Positions 32,616-41,450 of a stretch of DNA of 64,000 bases are shown here, piece by piece. Below the pieces are notes generated by a model. It did not search any database, was not told the origin of the DNA, and was given only the letters and a program-made list of their open reading frames with translations. Positions within the stretch are counted from its first letter, which is position 1, and the number at the start of each line of letters is the position of its first letter. This DNA comes from Desulfosudis oleivorans (GTDB lineage: Bacteria > Desulfobacterota > Desulfobacteria > Desulfobacterales > SURF-7), in assembly GCA_020723325.1 (NCBI GenBank), contig DYJD01000014.1:62001-126000 (forward strand), in the 5' to 3' direction. The position numbers and the translations under genes were made by a program.

Positions 32616-34859
32616 TTATGATGGCCTCTCCATATCTTCTGTATTCTGGCTCCTGACTCCTGACTCCTGGGCAGTTCCGGCCGTCACTACCCGGTTGCGT
32701 CCTTTCTTTTTGGCTTGATGCAGAGCCGAATCCGCCGCGCTCAGGGTGGCTTCCGCCGTGCGGCCATGGACCGGAAAAGCCGCCACTCCCATGGAGACGG
32801 TGATGGTATAAATCCTACCCTGGCGGTGGATCGCCAGGCTAGTCTCGATCTTCTTGCGCAGATCCTCGGCCCGGACAAAGGCGTTTTCTAGGGAAGTTTC
32901 CGGCAGAATCAGAACAAATTCCTCGCCCCCATAGCGGCAGATGATATCCTCCTGGCGAATATAGTTTTTCAGAAAATTTCCCAATTCGCATAAAACCGTG
33001 TCCCCGACTTCGTGGCTGTAGGTGTCATTGAAGACTTTGAAATGATCCACATCTACCATAATGATCCCCAGGGAGGTCCCATGGCGCTGGGCGCGGCGGG
33101 CTTCGCTTTGCAGGGCCTCGGTCATGTGCCGGCGGTTGAAAAGACCGGTCAGGGGATCATGGATGGACTGGATTCTCAAGGTCTCGCGCAACCTCAGGTT
33201 GGTCAAGGGCGGTGCATAATGCTCCAGCAGACTGACCACCAGCAAACGCTTGGCCAGGAGCTCCTCGGAATGTTTTTCCTCTGTCCGGCCAGCCTCGGCC
33301 GGTGCAAACCGCAGGTGAATGATTCCCAGCAGTTCGCCCTGGGCGATCATGGGGGCGCATAGATAGGCATTATTTTCATATTCTTTCAAATGCGGACAAA
33401 GGGGATCGATTTCCGGGCTTTTGACCAGATGCAGACTGCCCATGCGGATGGCCCAGCACTGGGTGGGGCCGAATTCCGTGTCCGGCGGGGTGCCGCTGCC
33501 CCAGGAAGCCACAGTGGTCAAGGTTTTGCGGGCTTTATGAAAAATGCTTAGGTAGCCGGAGTCGTTGGGAAACAGCTTGCGGCAAAATCTGGCCACAATG
33601 GTGTAGGTCTCCTCCTCCGTATCGCAGGCCTGCAACAGATCGCCGATCTGATTGAACAGCATGGTCTGATTGGTGCGCAGTTCCAGTTCCCCCACGGTGA
33701 GCCTGAGCTTCTGGTTGGCTTTGCGCAATTCCGAGGTGCGCTCGGTGATTTGGTCCTCTAGTCTTTCCTGGTGTTTTTTCAGCTCCTCCTCAGCTTCGAT
33801 TCTTTCGGCGATATGGTCCGTCGCTGTGGCCACCAGGGCGTCGAATAACTGAATCATGCTTTGGATCTCATTGCCTTTGGTTTCCTTCAGGTCGATGCCG
33901 GAGATGTTGCGGACGGTTTCCTTGGCCTTTTGCTGCAGCATTTTAAGAGGTTTGACCATATAGATCGTAAAGATGATGCCCAGGGAGATGGCGCCCAGAA
34001 GAATAAAAACGGAAAATTTGACAATATGCTTTTTATATTGCTGAACCAATTCGTGGGAGGATTTGGTGTCGATTTCCACCATGACGCTGAACAGCTTTTC
34101 CGCCACTTCCATGGGCGAAAAATGAATGACCTTGAAATCCTCCGGCCGGTCGATGCGAATGGATTTAATTTCCAGAATGCTTTCCTTCATGGAATCGTGC
34201 AGAATATCGTTGCGTTTGTCAAAGGGTAAGGAACTGGCGATGATGCCTTCCAGGGTGCCGAAGGACACATGACCTTCGGTCTCGGAAGCGATGATTTTGG
34301 CAAAATTGTCATCCAGAAAAGTACCCACCAGGATGATTCCGGCAGCCTGGGATTGGGGCGGACTCAACAGGCACATGGACACCAGCACCCATTTGTCGCC
34401 GATGCGGACGGCGGTGGGGCTGTTGGCTTGCCGGCTGATTTTTTCCATTTCCTGGGCAAGGGAAGTACTGTCCGGTGTAAACGGAGCATTGGCGCAATAG
34501 ATCAAATGCCCCTGATTGTCGATCATCTGAAATAAATCAATGCCGACTTGCAGGAAGATGTCATCCATGGCCTTTTTCAGTGGGGTGATATCGCCGGAAG
34601 AGCGCTGAAAATGATTCAATCCTTCCAGCAGGTCCTGATGTTTTTTCAAAGCAATGGAAAGCACGGCAAGCCTTTTTTCCTCTCTTTCGATAAGGCTCTC
34701 CACCACGTAATAGATATCTTCGGCCTTGCTGTTTTCCTTGGTCCACAGGGCGTCGCCGATGGCTTTGATTTGGGCCACATAAAAGGACAAGGTGATGCTG
34801 ATAACAATGAAAAGCATCATGCCGATGATGGGAAAAGCGATACTGAGCTTGCGAAACAC
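32616..34859 (-). CDS. Membrane diguanylate cyclase (sensor-HAMP-GAF-GGDEF)
   Basis: A 747-residue protein: a membrane segment at residues ~7-28, a periplasmic sensor region to ~280 (CHASE4/dCACHE-like), a second segment near 285-305 (FSVFILLGAISLGIIFTIYMV), HAMP, a coiled coil with Glu/Arg repeats to ~395, a GAF-like domain (~400-560) and a GGDEF domain. The active site GGEEF is at 644-648, and RQED five residues ahead is an RxxD product-inhibition site, so it should make c-di-GMP and feed back. The last ~20 residues come from a short direct repeat (CTCCTGA x3 near 32650-32669). No EAL domain. It lies alone, divergent from the SDR gene. Confidence 0.92.
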   Translation of the reverse strand: MFRKLSIAFPIIGMMLFIVISITLSFYVAQIKAIGDALWTKENSKAEDIYYVVESLIEREEKRLAVLSIALKKHQDLLEGLNHFQRSSGDITPLKKAMDDIFLQVGIDLFQMIDNQGHLIYCANAPFTPDSTSLAQEMEKISRQANSPTAVRIGDKWVLVSMCLLSPPQSQAAGIILVGTFLDDNFAKIIASETEGHVSFGTLEGIIASSLPFDKRNDILHDSMKESILEIKSIRIDRPEDFKVIHFSPMEVAEKLFSVMVEIDTKSSHELVQQYKKHIVKFSVFILLGAISLGIIFTIYMVKPLKMLQQKAKETVRNISGIDLKETKGNEIQSMIQLFDALVATATDHIAERIEAEEELKKHQERLEDQITERTSELRKANQKLRLTVGELELRTNQTMLFNQIGDLLQACDTEEETYTIVARFCRKLFPNDSGYLSIFHKARKTLTTVASWGSGTPPDTEFGPTQCWAIRMGSLHLVKSPEIDPLCPHLKEYENNAYLCAPMIAQGELLGIIHLRFAPAEAGRTEEKHSEELLAKRLLVVSLLEHYAPPLTNLRLRETLRIQSIHDPLTGLFNRRHMTEALQSEARRAQRHGTSLGIIMVDVDHFKVFNDTYSHEVGDTVLCELGNFLKNYIRQEDIICRYGGEEFVLILPETSLENAFVRAEDLRKKIETSLAIHRQGRIYTITVSMGVAAFPVHGRTAEATLSAADSALHQAKKKGRNRVVTAGTAQESGVRSQNTEDMERPS

Positions 34860-35004
34860 GCTTTATTCTCCTGTTGGTGCGACAATTGCCGCAAAGCGAT
34901 CCATGGCCCCTTGTGCTCCAAATAAACACAAGTCCGTATAATCGGGCTAAATAGCTATCATATCGGATATCTGATTGCAAATCTCCTGTGATTCGGAAAT
35001 TGAG

Positions 35005-35081
35005 CCTTGATTATTGTTTCGGTCAGCCTTTATTGTGGGAGCGGCTTCCAGCCACGGTAGGGCCGAAAACATGTACAAGGC
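35005..35081. repeat. REP-like repeat, GTGGGAGCGGCTTCCAGCC family (copy 2)
   Basis: A ~77-base unit, CCTTGATTATTGTTTCGG to ACAAGGC, with the same core GTGGGAGCGGCTTCCAGCC and right half (CCACGGTAGGGCCGAAAAC) as copy 1. Confidence 0.8.
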
Positions 35082-35093
35082 TGGAAATTGACT

Positions 35094-35122
35094 TTGACAA
35101 ACCCATTCTTAAATTTTAGGAA
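35094..35122 (+). promoter_or_regulatory. Possible promoter of the SDR gene
   Basis: A perfect TTGACA at 35094-35099 is followed after 17 bases by TAGGAA, a weak -10. It lies 87 bases before the SDR start and directly after the repeat. Confidence 0.35.
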
Positions 35123-35208
35123 TATGCTTCTTCAAACAATGACGACACGGATAAAATCAATTCAACATCACGCCGCCCGGACAGGAGCGGACCACAGCAG
35201 GAGGCAAA

Positions 35209-36048
35209 ATGGATATTCGCGAGCCGCAAATCACCAAAGAACAGATTCTTTATTTGCAGGACGAACGCTTTCAGCCGGAGCGGGTGTGCATTGTCACCGG
35301 CGCAGGCACAGGCATCGGCCGGGCCGTGGCCATTGCCGCGGCGGCCAATGGCTTGACCGTCGCGGGCCTTGACATCAATGCCGCGGAAGGCAACAAGACC
35401 GCTGAGATGGCCGCAGCCCTGGGGGGGCGCATGACTTTTATCCAGACGGACCTATCCAAAGATGCCGAAATCGAGGGCGCCGTGGCCGCGGCCCGCAACC
35501 TCGGCTCCATTCAATTTCTAGCCAATATTGCCGGCTTGCAGCACATCGACTCCATCGAAAACTTCCCCATGGAAAAATACGACCTGATGCAACGGGTCAT
35601 GCTGCGCGCGCCTTTTTATTTGGCCAAGCTGGTCATGCCGGAGATGCGCAAAACCCAGGACGGCACCGGCGCCATCGGCAACATGGGCTCGGTGCATGCC
35701 CATATCTGCACCATGAACAAGCCGGTATATAACATCACCAAATTCGGCCTGCGGGCCTTGAGCCAATCCATTTCCGCCGAAGGCGGCGGCAAAATCAGAT
35801 CCTTCACGGTCAGCACCGGTTTTGTCAAAACACCCCTGGCATTGAATCAGATCCCGGCTCAGGCCCGGCAGAGGGGCATTACCGAGGAGGAAGTCGTCCA
35901 GAATGTCATGCTGGGCAAATCCCGGATAAAGGAAATGATGACGCCCGTGGACGTGGCCAACCTGTTTGTTTTCGGCTTTTCACGGTTCTCCAATTATCTG
36001 GTGGGCGGCGATTTGCTTTTTGATGGAGGGATGGTGAAGACTTACTAG
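35209..36048 (+). CDS. Short-chain dehydrogenase/reductase (3-hydroxybutyrate dehydrogenase-like)
   Basis: A 279-residue classical SDR with TGAGTGIG at residues 30-37, an NIAG variant of the NNAG motif, a Ser-containing NMGSVHAH loop and the catalytic pair Tyr174/Lys178 (YNITK). The C-terminal part GFSRFSNYLVGGDLLFDGG is usual for the family. Substrate binding cannot be read from the motifs; similarity in flavour is to 3-hydroxybutyrate dehydrogenase and related enzymes. It carries an N-terminal extension of ~20 residues before the fold. GGAGG precedes the ATG. No co-transcribed partner is seen. Confidence 0.88.
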   Translation: MDIREPQITKEQILYLQDERFQPERVCIVTGAGTGIGRAVAIAAAANGLTVAGLDINAAEGNKTAEMAAALGGRMTFIQTDLSKDAEIEGAVAAARNLGSIQFLANIAGLQHIDSIENFPMEKYDLMQRVMLRAPFYLAKLVMPEMRKTQDGTGAIGNMGSVHAHICTMNKPVYNITKFGLRALSQSISAEGGGKIRSFTVSTGFVKTPLALNQIPAQARQRGITEEEVVQNVMLGKSRIKEMMTPVDVANLFVFGFSRFSNYLVGGDLLFDGGMVKTY

Positions 36049-36567
36049 GCGTTATTCCAAAAAGAGCTTTCTTTTTCGATCTCGTTCAGACGGCGCTTGT
36101 AGTCGTCGTTTTAAAAACCGACTTGCTCATCGCGCCATCGCCTGTTGATCGATGCGTTGATATGGCCTTCATGGGTTTTACCCGGACCCTACTCATTTTC
36201 TTTTGTTTTTTATGCATATTTTTCCTTGACTTTTATTTCAGTCTTCATTATGTGACGCTATAAAAGCCGAGCAACCAGGTCGACATTCGACTACACCCAT
36301 CAACGCTATTTCATGGTTAATTCCCTTCAAAGGGATTTTTGGGGATATGGTTTCCGATTAATATTTACGAATTCGCGAAAAATGAAGATCAAAACCCACG
36401 GTGGGCGGGCATATCTTTGCCGTCCGGTTTCACAGCTTCATCATGCAGATGAAGGGATATCATTATTTCCGCCCCAAACCAAAAACCAGGTCAGAATGAA
36501 ATCCATGGGCCTGCAGCAGGACAAAGAGAAAGAGGGCGCTCACAATGGAAGAAAAGGAGGCATCACT
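36049..36567. promoter_or_regulatory. Long leader of the cold-shock gene with promoter candidate
   Basis: A ~520-base gene-free stretch. TTGACT at 36226 and TATGTG at 36249 (spacer 17) could start a leader of about 300 bases, as is usual for cold-shock mRNAs, where the 5' untranslated region controls translation by temperature. I cannot identify a cold-box sequence with certainty. Confidence 0.4.
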
Positions 36568-36780
36568 ATGGCTGAAGGGATTGTGAAATGGTTCAATGAT
36601 AAAAAAGGATATGGATTCATCGAGCAGGAAGAAGGCGGCGGCGATGTATTCGTTCATCATACGGCAATCAACATGCCGGGTTTCAGATCCCTTACCGAAG
36701 GGGAACGGGTCAGTTTTGAAATTGAAAAGGGTAATAAAGGTCCGGCAGCAAAAAATGTGGAACGGGTTTTATCCACATAA
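36568..36780 (+). CDS. Cold-shock protein (CspA family)
   Basis: A 70-residue CSD protein with the RNA-binding patterns [17 protein letters not shown] (RNP1) and [10 protein letters not shown] (RNP2), then [27 protein letters not shown]. It should bind single-stranded RNA/DNA and act as an RNA chaperone. The start at 36568 is set by AAGGAGG 7 bases upstream and by family homology; a frame reaching back to 36313 has no such signal. Confidence 0.95.
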   Translation: MAEGIVKWFNDKKGYGFIEQEEGGGDVFVHHTAINMPGFRSLTEGERVSFEIEKGNKGPAAKNVERVLST

Positions 36781-36831
36781 AGTACTGACTCGTGATTGAG
36801 TTCTAGTTATCAAAAATGGGGAAAGAAATGC

Positions 36832-38589
36832 TCAGCCCTTGATTAGGGCAAGGATCTTCCGCCAGATCTGTTGAACATTTGCAAGGAGGTCGTCTCCGCC
36901 GAAATGAGAAAATAGCAATACACCGGCAGAGAGCAGGAGCAATGTTAAAAGCACTTGAATCCGGCGCAAACCCGGCAAGCTGAACAAGGACCTTACGGAT
37001 CGGCCGGCGGAAGCCGATCCTGAATCAGTCTCAAGCAAGGGCGCCGGCTCTTGAAGACCGGAACTCAACAAGTCGTCAATGGCTGCCAAAACCTGATCAA
37101 AGGTCTGAAAGCGCAAGTCCGGATTCTGGGCAAGCATTTTGGCAACCAGATGTTGAACCTGCCGGGGGAGTTCTTTAAAAGCCTGGTTGGGAGCAATCCC
37201 CTCCCCCTTTGTTTCCGGAATATCGCCGGTGAGCATCTGGTAAGTGATCACACCGGCAGCGTAAATATCGGCCGTCCTTGATTTGGGCTGGTCCTTTGCT
37301 ATGAACCAATTTGAATCCTGCGGGTCTGAAAGATAATGCGCGCTCAAGCCGAAATCGGAAATTTTGATTGTGCCGCCTTCGGAAAACAGGATATTGCTGG
37401 GCCGTAAATTGCCGTGAATGATCCTGTTCTTGTGGGCAAAGGACATACCCCGGCAAACCGGCCGCATAACGGCCAAAGCCTCGTTCCAGGCATAGATCTT
37501 GACCAAACGATCGGAAAGGCTTCCCCCGCTCAGGTATTCCATGACGATGATATATTCTTTTTCAGTTCCGGATACCCCATAAATATTGATCACATTTTCA
37601 TGCTTCAAGGTGGTGAGCATCTGGGCGTCTTTGAAGCCCCCCAGGGGAATGTTGAAGCGTTTGACCACCATCAGACGGTCCTGGATTTTATGTCGGATTA
37701 AAAAAACCGCGCCGAACCGGTTCTCTTTGATCACATCCAGCAGGGTAAAGGTGTCTTCCATCTTGGTCACCCCGCGGAAGGCCTCGCGCTTTTGGGTCTC
37801 GCGAATATGAGCGCCCTGCAGGATTTCCAGCAAGGCGTCTTTCACCAGGTCGGCCGAGGCAGGACGCAGCAGCGGATCAGCTTCCAGACAACGGAGAATC
37901 AACCGGCTCAAATTCGGCGGGAGTTTGGGATCAATTTCCGCGGGCGGCTTGAAATCGGCAAGGGGCTTGCTGCCCACAAACAACTCGTACATGACCACGC
38001 CCAGGGAATAGATGTCGCTGGCGGCTGTGATGGTTTGGGTGCCGCTCTTCTGTTCCGGCGACATGTAGGCCGGTGTTCCCATGATCACATGCTCCTCTTG
38101 CAGTTGCGCTTCCCCATCCACATCCTCAAAAAATTGGGCGATTCCAAAATCGGTCACCAGAACATTGCCTTCCCCATCCACAAGAATGTTGGCTGGTTTG
38201 ATGTCCCGGTGGATCACGCCGTTTTTATGGGCATAGGCCAGGGCCTTGCACACTTGAATCAGGAGGTCGATTTTTTTATTGGTGGTGAAGGTCTTGTCTT
38301 GAAGCAGGGCCGTGGCATCGGATCCGTTCACGAAATCCATTACAAAATACGGCATTCCCGTGGCAGTAAGGCCTCGATCAATTACATGGATGATGTTGGG
38401 ATGGGTCAGGCGCGCGATAATCAGCGACTCGCGTTTGAAGCGCACCACCAACTGTGAATCCTGGGCGAATTTTTTATGCAGGACCTTGATGGCCACAGGT
38501 CGCTTGAGGGACTCCTGAATTCCTTTATATACTGTGGCCATGCCGCCGGAATTCAGCTCTTCCAGAATATGATAGGCGCCGATTTTCAA
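36832..38589 (-). CDS. Tandem kinase-pseudokinase membrane protein (Hanks-type Ser/Thr kinase)
   Basis: A 585-residue protein with two kinase folds in one chain. The first (residues ~5-262) is complete: glycine loop LNSGGMATVYKG, Lys35 (VAIKVL), HRDIKPAN with Asp129, DFG 147-149, GTPAYMSPEQ. The second (~280-515) keeps the VAIK-like Lys310 and DFG 412-414 but has HGNLRPSN in place of HRDxKxxN, so the catalytic Asp is gone, and lacks a glycine-rich loop. It should be a pseudokinase. A single membrane segment lies near 543-565. The first domain should phosphorylate proteins at Ser/Thr in the cytosol; the second may regulate it or bind a partner. The stop/start overlap with the short periplasmic-binding-like gene (ATGA) puts them in one operon. 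Confidence 0.9.
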   Translation of the reverse strand: MKIGAYHILEELNSGGMATVYKGIQESLKRPVAIKVLHKKFAQDSQLVVRFKRESLIIARLTHPNIIHVIDRGLTATGMPYFVMDFVNGSDATALLQDKTFTTNKKIDLLIQVCKALAYAHKNGVIHRDIKPANILVDGEGNVLVTDFGIAQFFEDVDGEAQLQEEHVIMGTPAYMSPEQKSGTQTITAASDIYSLGVVMYELFVGSKPLADFKPPAEIDPKLPPNLSRLILRCLEADPLLRPASADLVKDALLEILQGAHIRETQKREAFRGVTKMEDTFTLLDVIKENRFGAVFLIRHKIQDRLMVVKRFNIPLGGFKDAQMLTTLKHENVINIYGVSGTEKEYIIVMEYLSGGSLSDRLVKIYAWNEALAVMRPVCRGMSFAHKNRIIHGNLRPSNILFSEGGTIKISDFGLSAHYLSDPQDSNWFIAKDQPKSRTADIYAAGVITYQMLTGDIPETKGEGIAPNQAFKELPRQVQHLVAKMLAQNPDLRFQTFDQVLAAIDDLLSSGLQEPAPLLETDSGSASAGRSVRSLFSLPGLRRIQVLLTLLLLSAGVLLFSHFGGDDLLANVQQIWRKILALIKG

Positions 38590-39047
38590 TCTGATATTCT
38601 TATGATCTTCACACCCACTGGCTTGGTGCTGTCGGAAATATACCCAATGGCGCCCCTGGTCAGGGCCACATGGGCCATTAAATCCTTTTCACTTCGAAAG
38701 GTCATGGGGGTTCGCCCTTTGCCTGAAAATACGAGCTTTTTCCAATATCTTCGATATTGGGAAGGTGTTTTCCGGAAGAATTGCCAGACAAAAAGCCGAT
38801 GGGTTTCACCTTCCTGCAGCAAGGTGATGTTGATGCCCTCTTCCTGGTCCCATAAGGTTTTTGTCTGCTTGAAAATATCGATTAAATCGTTCCGCGATAA
38901 GGTGTCAAAGGGCAGGGTCTTGTTGCCGATGATTTGGATTCCCCCTTCTTCCAGGGATGGGTCGGTGGCCATTCCCCGCCCCTCAGCCAGTACAACAGCG
39001 GCAATAACGGCAATATGGAAAAAGATGCGGAGCCTGTTCCGTTCCAA
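38586..39047 (-). CDS. Small periplasmic-binding-protein-like (PstS-like) secreted protein
   Basis: A 153-residue protein with a Sec signal (RNRLRIFFHIAVIAAVVLAEGRGMA) and a truncated phosphate-binding-protein-like fold: IIGNKTLPFDTLSRNDLIDIFKQTKTLW, ITLLQEGETHRLFVWQFF, YWKKLVFSGKGRTP and VALTRGAIGYISD. It lacks the second lobe of PstS. The start at TTG 39047 is chosen because a strong GGAGGGGAGG lies 3-12 bases upstream and a signal peptide begins there; a longer ATG frame from 39095 would have no such site. The end overlaps the kinase start by 4 bases, so the two are translated together and the secreted protein may be the sensor for the kinase pair. Confidence 0.75.
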   Translation of the reverse strand: MERNRLRIFFHIAVIAAVVLAEGRGMATDPSLEEGGIQIIGNKTLPFDTLSRNDLIDIFKQTKTLWDQEEGINITLLQEGETHRLFVWQFFRKTPSQYRRYWKKLVFSGKGRTPMTFRSEKDLMAHVALTRGAIGYISDSTKPVGVKIIRISD

Positions 39048-39170
39048 TGCGCCTCCCCTCCGTTTGGAAACTTGCGTCGGTCCCAGCCAAATCATGGTGT
39101 GCTTTTTGTTTCGTTATAACTGACAGTTAAGAAAATGTCCATCAAAAAGCCAAAATACTTGCACCTGATC

Positions 39171-40247
39171 TTATTCTGCCTTCAGCAGATATATCATTCC
39201 AAAACATAAAAAAATCAAATTGGTGACCCAGGCAGCCAAAAAGGGCGGAATCAATCCGCCATAACCGAGTGATAGGCAAAAACTGTAAAACACCCAATAC
39301 AAAAATGCAATACCGATTCCATAAGAAATACTGACAGCCAGGCCCTTATCCAGCTTGCCCCTTACCGACAGGCTGATGCCGATCAGGCACATGATCACGC
39401 ACACAAACGGGAAGGCTGTTTTGGAATACAGATCCACACGATAATTTGTGGCGTCATAGCCCTCTTCTTCCACCTTATGAATGTAGGCCCGGAGCTCCTG
39501 AAAATTCATTTCCGTGGATTTTTTGACGATTTCCTGAAGATCCCCAGGGCTGAAATCAAAGGCTTCCAAGAGCGCGTCATGAAACAAAATAGTATAATTC
39601 CCCGCTGTTTTGTCAAAACTATGGGTCATGGCGCCGTACAAGCTCCAGCGCCCGTTCTGATAAACGCCCCGCTCCGCATCCGTGCGTTTCACCAACAAAA
39701 AGTTTTCATCAAACGCATAGATGGTTACGCCGCAGATGGCGCTTTCGGAAATTTGGAAATGTTTGATAAAGATGATCCGACGTTTGTCTTTAAGCCAGAT
39801 ATTCTCTTTTTTAAAGGAGGTGACGGTTTCTTTGCGAATTTCACGATACTTGATCTCATTTGATTTTTGCGTGCTGACCGGCGCTAAAAATTCCGCTATG
39901 AAAAGCAAAGCCAGGGTCAGGCCGCCGGCGATCACCAACATGGGTCTGATCAGGGCATAGGTGCTGATCCCACTGCTCTTGAGAATGATGAGCTCATTGT
40001 TTTTAGCCATCAGACCGAAAACAATCAGAACAGCCAGGAGCAAGGCCACGGGAATGAACTGGGTAATCACGAATGGAATTCGCAAGAGCACATACATCAG
40101 CGCCCGTGTAAGGGGGATCTTGGACTGGATGAATTCATCCATGGTCCCGATATAATCTACAGCCACAAAGATACCGACCACCAGGATCAACACCCAGGAA
40201 AAAAATTTCAGCACCTCGCGGCTCACGTATCGGTACAGCAGGTTCAG
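39171..40247 (-). CDS. lptG: LPS export ABC transporter permease LptG
   Basis: A 358-residue LptF/LptG-type permease: membrane segments near residues 13-35, 60-85 and 100-120, then a large periplasmic beta-jellyroll part (~145-260), then three more segments to the end. Motifs are YVSREVLKFFSWVLILVVGIF, LPVALLLAVLIVFG and FPFVCVIMCLIGISLSVR. It forms the LptB2FG complex that extracts LPS from the inner membrane. Family homology starts at LNLLYRYVS; the codon there is CTG, with AAAGGA 9 bases upstream, and the frame runs to 40463 through the lptF gene without another plausible start. CTG is a rare start, so the exact start is uncertain. It follows lptF by 4 bases. Confidence 0.92.
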   Translation of the reverse strand: MNLLYRYVSREVLKFFSWVLILVVGIFVAVDYIGTMDEFIQSKIPLTRALMYVLLRIPFVITQFIPVALLLAVLIVFGLMAKNNELIILKSSGISTYALIRPMLVIAGGLTLALLFIAEFLAPVSTQKSNEIKYREIRKETVTSFKKENIWLKDKRRIIFIKHFQISESAICGVTIYAFDENFLLVKRTDAERGVYQNGRWSLYGAMTHSFDKTAGNYTILFHDALLEAFDFSPGDLQEIVKKSTEMNFQELRAYIHKVEEEGYDATNYRVDLYSKTAFPFVCVIMCLIGISLSVRGKLDKGLAVSISYGIGIAFLYWVFYSFCLSLGYGGLIPPFLAAWVTNLIFLCFGMIYLLKAE

Positions 40248-40251
40248 TGGT

Positions 40252-41445
40252 TCAAATCCTTTCCTTGAAAACGTATCGGGAGCGGCAGCGCTGCCAAAGC
40301 AGCCGGACATGCTGAAACAGGTCCAAACGCAGGGGATTGTCCACAGCGGCGCGGCGCAACAGATATATGCCGATGCCCCCCATGATTGCATTGGGCATCC
40401 ACATTCCCAAAACCGGCGGGTATGCGCCGGACTCACCAAAGGACCAGCCGGCCGACAAGACAATATAGTAGCACAGGAACAGAATAATGCCGGTTACCAC
40501 ACCCAGGGAGCGTCGCTCGGATTTAACCTGCAGCCCCAGTGGGACCGCCAGCACCCCCAAGGCCAAACAGGCAAAAGGAATTGAAAATTTTTCATGATAG
40601 CGCAGCAAGGCGCTGTAATAGCGGTCATCCTTTTTGTCCATGGTGTCAATGGCGCGTTTCAGCTCCATTGGGCCCATTTCCTCCAGTTGCTTGCGGGCCC
40701 CCAGGGCTGATCGCATGGCCTCTTTCAAATCCAAATTGATTTCATAGGAATCAAAAAAGGCGCTGTGGGCCGTCCGGCCGGCCAGGTCCACCTGACTGAT
40801 GACGCCGTTCATCAGTTTTAGATGAAATACATGCTTTTGCGAATCACTGGAAAGAACACCCCGGGGGGCGACAATGGCCACTGTGGTATGACCGACTTTG
40901 CGCTCTTCCACAAAGACATCCACCAGCTCCTTGGTCTGCATGTCGATCTTATTCACATAAAGCATGATGCCGTCAAAATTGTCGTTAAAAGTCCTTTCCT
41001 TGAGCCCGGCATTGATATTTTCCTCGGCTAGCTTAAGGGCGGTTTGCTGAAAAGAACGTTTGCCCCAGGGCATGCCCACCATGGCGATAAATCCGGTCAG
41101 CAGGGTTCCCAGCAAACAAAATGCAAAGACCGCCGGCAGCAATTGATAGAGCCCGATACCACCTGATTTTAGCGCCGTAATTTCGTTGTCGCCGGACATG
41201 CGCAGGAAGGTGAGCAACACGGCCATCATCACCGACATGGGAATGATATAATTCAAAAAAAAAGGCATGGAAAAGGCCAGCATCCACAGCACGGCCGTCA
41301 GGCCGATGCGAAAGTTCACGATCAAATTGGCAATGTCAAGGATTCTGGTCATCAGGAAAATAAAGGTGAAAAAACCCAGATTGATCACAAAGGGCGGGAT
41401 CATTTCCTGAAAAACATACCGATGGATGCGGGCTTGGATTTTCAT
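40252..41445 (-). CDS. lptF: LPS export ABC transporter permease LptF
   Basis: A 397-residue permease with six membrane segments flanking a periplasmic jellyroll: RYVFQEMIPPFVINLGFFTFIFLMTRIL, LNYIIPMSVMMAVLLTFLRMSGDNEITALKSGGIGLYQLL and SIPFACLALGVLAVPLGLQ. The DNEITALKSGG pattern is LptF-like. It pairs with LptG in LPS export. The start at 41445 is where homology begins; the frame extends to 41511. It lies 5 bases after the DprE2-like gene and 4 bases before lptG, so the sugar genes and the exporter permeases are translated from one message. Confidence 0.93.
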   Translation of the reverse strand: MKIQARIHRYVFQEMIPPFVINLGFFTFIFLMTRILDIANLIVNFRIGLTAVLWMLAFSMPFFLNYIIPMSVMMAVLLTFLRMSGDNEITALKSGGIGLYQLLPAVFAFCLLGTLLTGFIAMVGMPWGKRSFQQTALKLAEENINAGLKERTFNDNFDGIMLYVNKIDMQTKELVDVFVEERKVGHTTVAIVAPRGVLSSDSQKHVFHLKLMNGVISQVDLAGRTAHSAFFDSYEINLDLKEAMRSALGARKQLEEMGPMELKRAIDTMDKKDDRYYSALLRYHEKFSIPFACLALGVLAVPLGLQVKSERRSLGVVTGIILFLCYYIVLSAGWSFGESGAYPPVLGMWMPNAIMGGIGIYLLRRAAVDNPLRLDLFQHVRLLWQRCRSRYVFKERI

Positions 41446-41450
41446 GGCAG

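Larger units (their letters stand above)
34860..35208. other. Divergent intergenic region with a REP-like unit
   Basis: Between the diguanylate cyclase and SDR genes. Contains the repeat at 35005-35081 and a possible promoter at 35094. Nothing else recognised. Confidence 0.6.
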
